Part shown: positions 5,479 to 5,549 of the stretch, one piece after another
Layout of the letters: each line of letters starts with the position of its first letter
Position numbering within the stretch: the stretch's first letter is position 1
Assembly (NCBI GenBank): GCA_947853365.1
Contig: CANTWQ010000065.1
Location: 1-5,549, forward strand
Direction of reading: 5' to 3'
Source of the DNA: an uncultured Bacilli bacterium
GTDB taxonomy: Bacteria > Bacillota_I > Bacilli_A > RF39 > UBA660
DNA length: 5,549 bases
Position numbers and translations under genes: made by a program
The notes under the pieces: generated by a model
Database searches by the model: none
The model's input: only the letters and a program-made list of their open reading frames with translations
Told to the model about the DNA's origin: nothing

Positions 5479-5549
5479 TGGCGCTCGATGTAGGACTCGG
5501 ACCTACGACCTGCCGGTTAACAGCCGGATGCTCTACCAACTGAGCTAAT
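5479..5549 (-). tRNA. tRNA-Asn(GUU), 5' end outside the window
   Basis: The gene is cut at the right edge, lacking about 5 bases of the 5' acceptor strand. The 3' acceptor strand ATCGAGC, discriminator G and encoded CCA (5481-5479) are present. The D-arm is GCTC-AGTTGGTA-GAGC. The anticodon loop CTGTTAA gives GTT, decoding AAC/AAU. The anticodon stem TCCGG/CCGGC has four good pairs and a T-C mismatch at 27-43. The T-arm GTAGG-TCCGAGT-CCTAC again has C at position 55. A run of eight A on the plus strand (5471-5478) separates it from tRNA-Glu. Confidence 0.94.

Noticed and set aside
5354..5539. Minus-strand ORF of 61 codons
   Set aside because: It is a translation of the tRNA-Asn and tRNA-Glu genes and has no independent support.
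5273..5548. Plus-strand ORF of 91 codons at the right edge
   Set aside because: It runs antisense through tRNA-Glu, tRNA-Asn, their terminator and the start of the 108-residue gene; it is an artefact.

Overview
This is an AT-rich window (roughly 35-40% G+C by eye) from a low-G+C Gram-positive bacterium. The reasons are the strong AGGAGG-type ribosome binding sites, the genomically encoded CCA on every tRNA, the Bacillus-like tRNA-Ser(GCU) and tRNA-Glu, and the many short-stem, T-rich intrinsic terminators. The coding style would suit an Erysipelotrichia-like Firmicute, but this placement is inference only. No mobile element, CRISPR array or integrase is visible. All recognisable genes lie on the minus strand, so transcription runs from high to low coordinates.

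In transcription order: (1) At the right edge is the end of a tRNA operon, tRNA-Asn(GUU) cut by the window edge and tRNA-Glu(UUC), closed by a clean intrinsic terminator. (2) Next is a 108-residue protein of unknown function that starts at TTG behind a near-perfect Shine-Dalgarno. (3) tRNA-Ser(GCU) follows, with a textbook promoter (TTGACA, 17 bp, TATTAT) and its own GNRA-loop terminator. (4) Directly after that terminator comes a 350-residue uncharacterised protein with a CxxC/CxxC zinc-ribbon-like core. It has no clear promoter of its own and ends in a terminator that overlaps its stop codon. (5) A histidine phosphatase (phosphoglycerate mutase superfamily) has its own extended -10 promoter and terminator. 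(6) An 880-residue PMCA-type calcium-translocating P-type ATPase lies behind a leader with tandem hairpin/T-tract elements. (7) At the left edge, immediately after the ATPase stop codon, a good extended -10 promoter drives about 120 bases that contain no credible ORF and end in a terminator. This looks like a small RNA or the attenuated leader of a gene to the left of the window.

The genes appear to be separate transcription units rather than one operon: nearly every gap has a terminator, a promoter or both. The ATPase is expected to export Ca2+ from the cytoplasm. The phosphatase substrate and the roles of the two unknown proteins cannot be read from sequence. The items most worth a second look are the promoter-to-terminator unit at 34-186 with competing hairpin arms, the C at T-loop position 55 in two tRNAs, and the A-run and overlapping small ORF at the start of the 108-residue gene.
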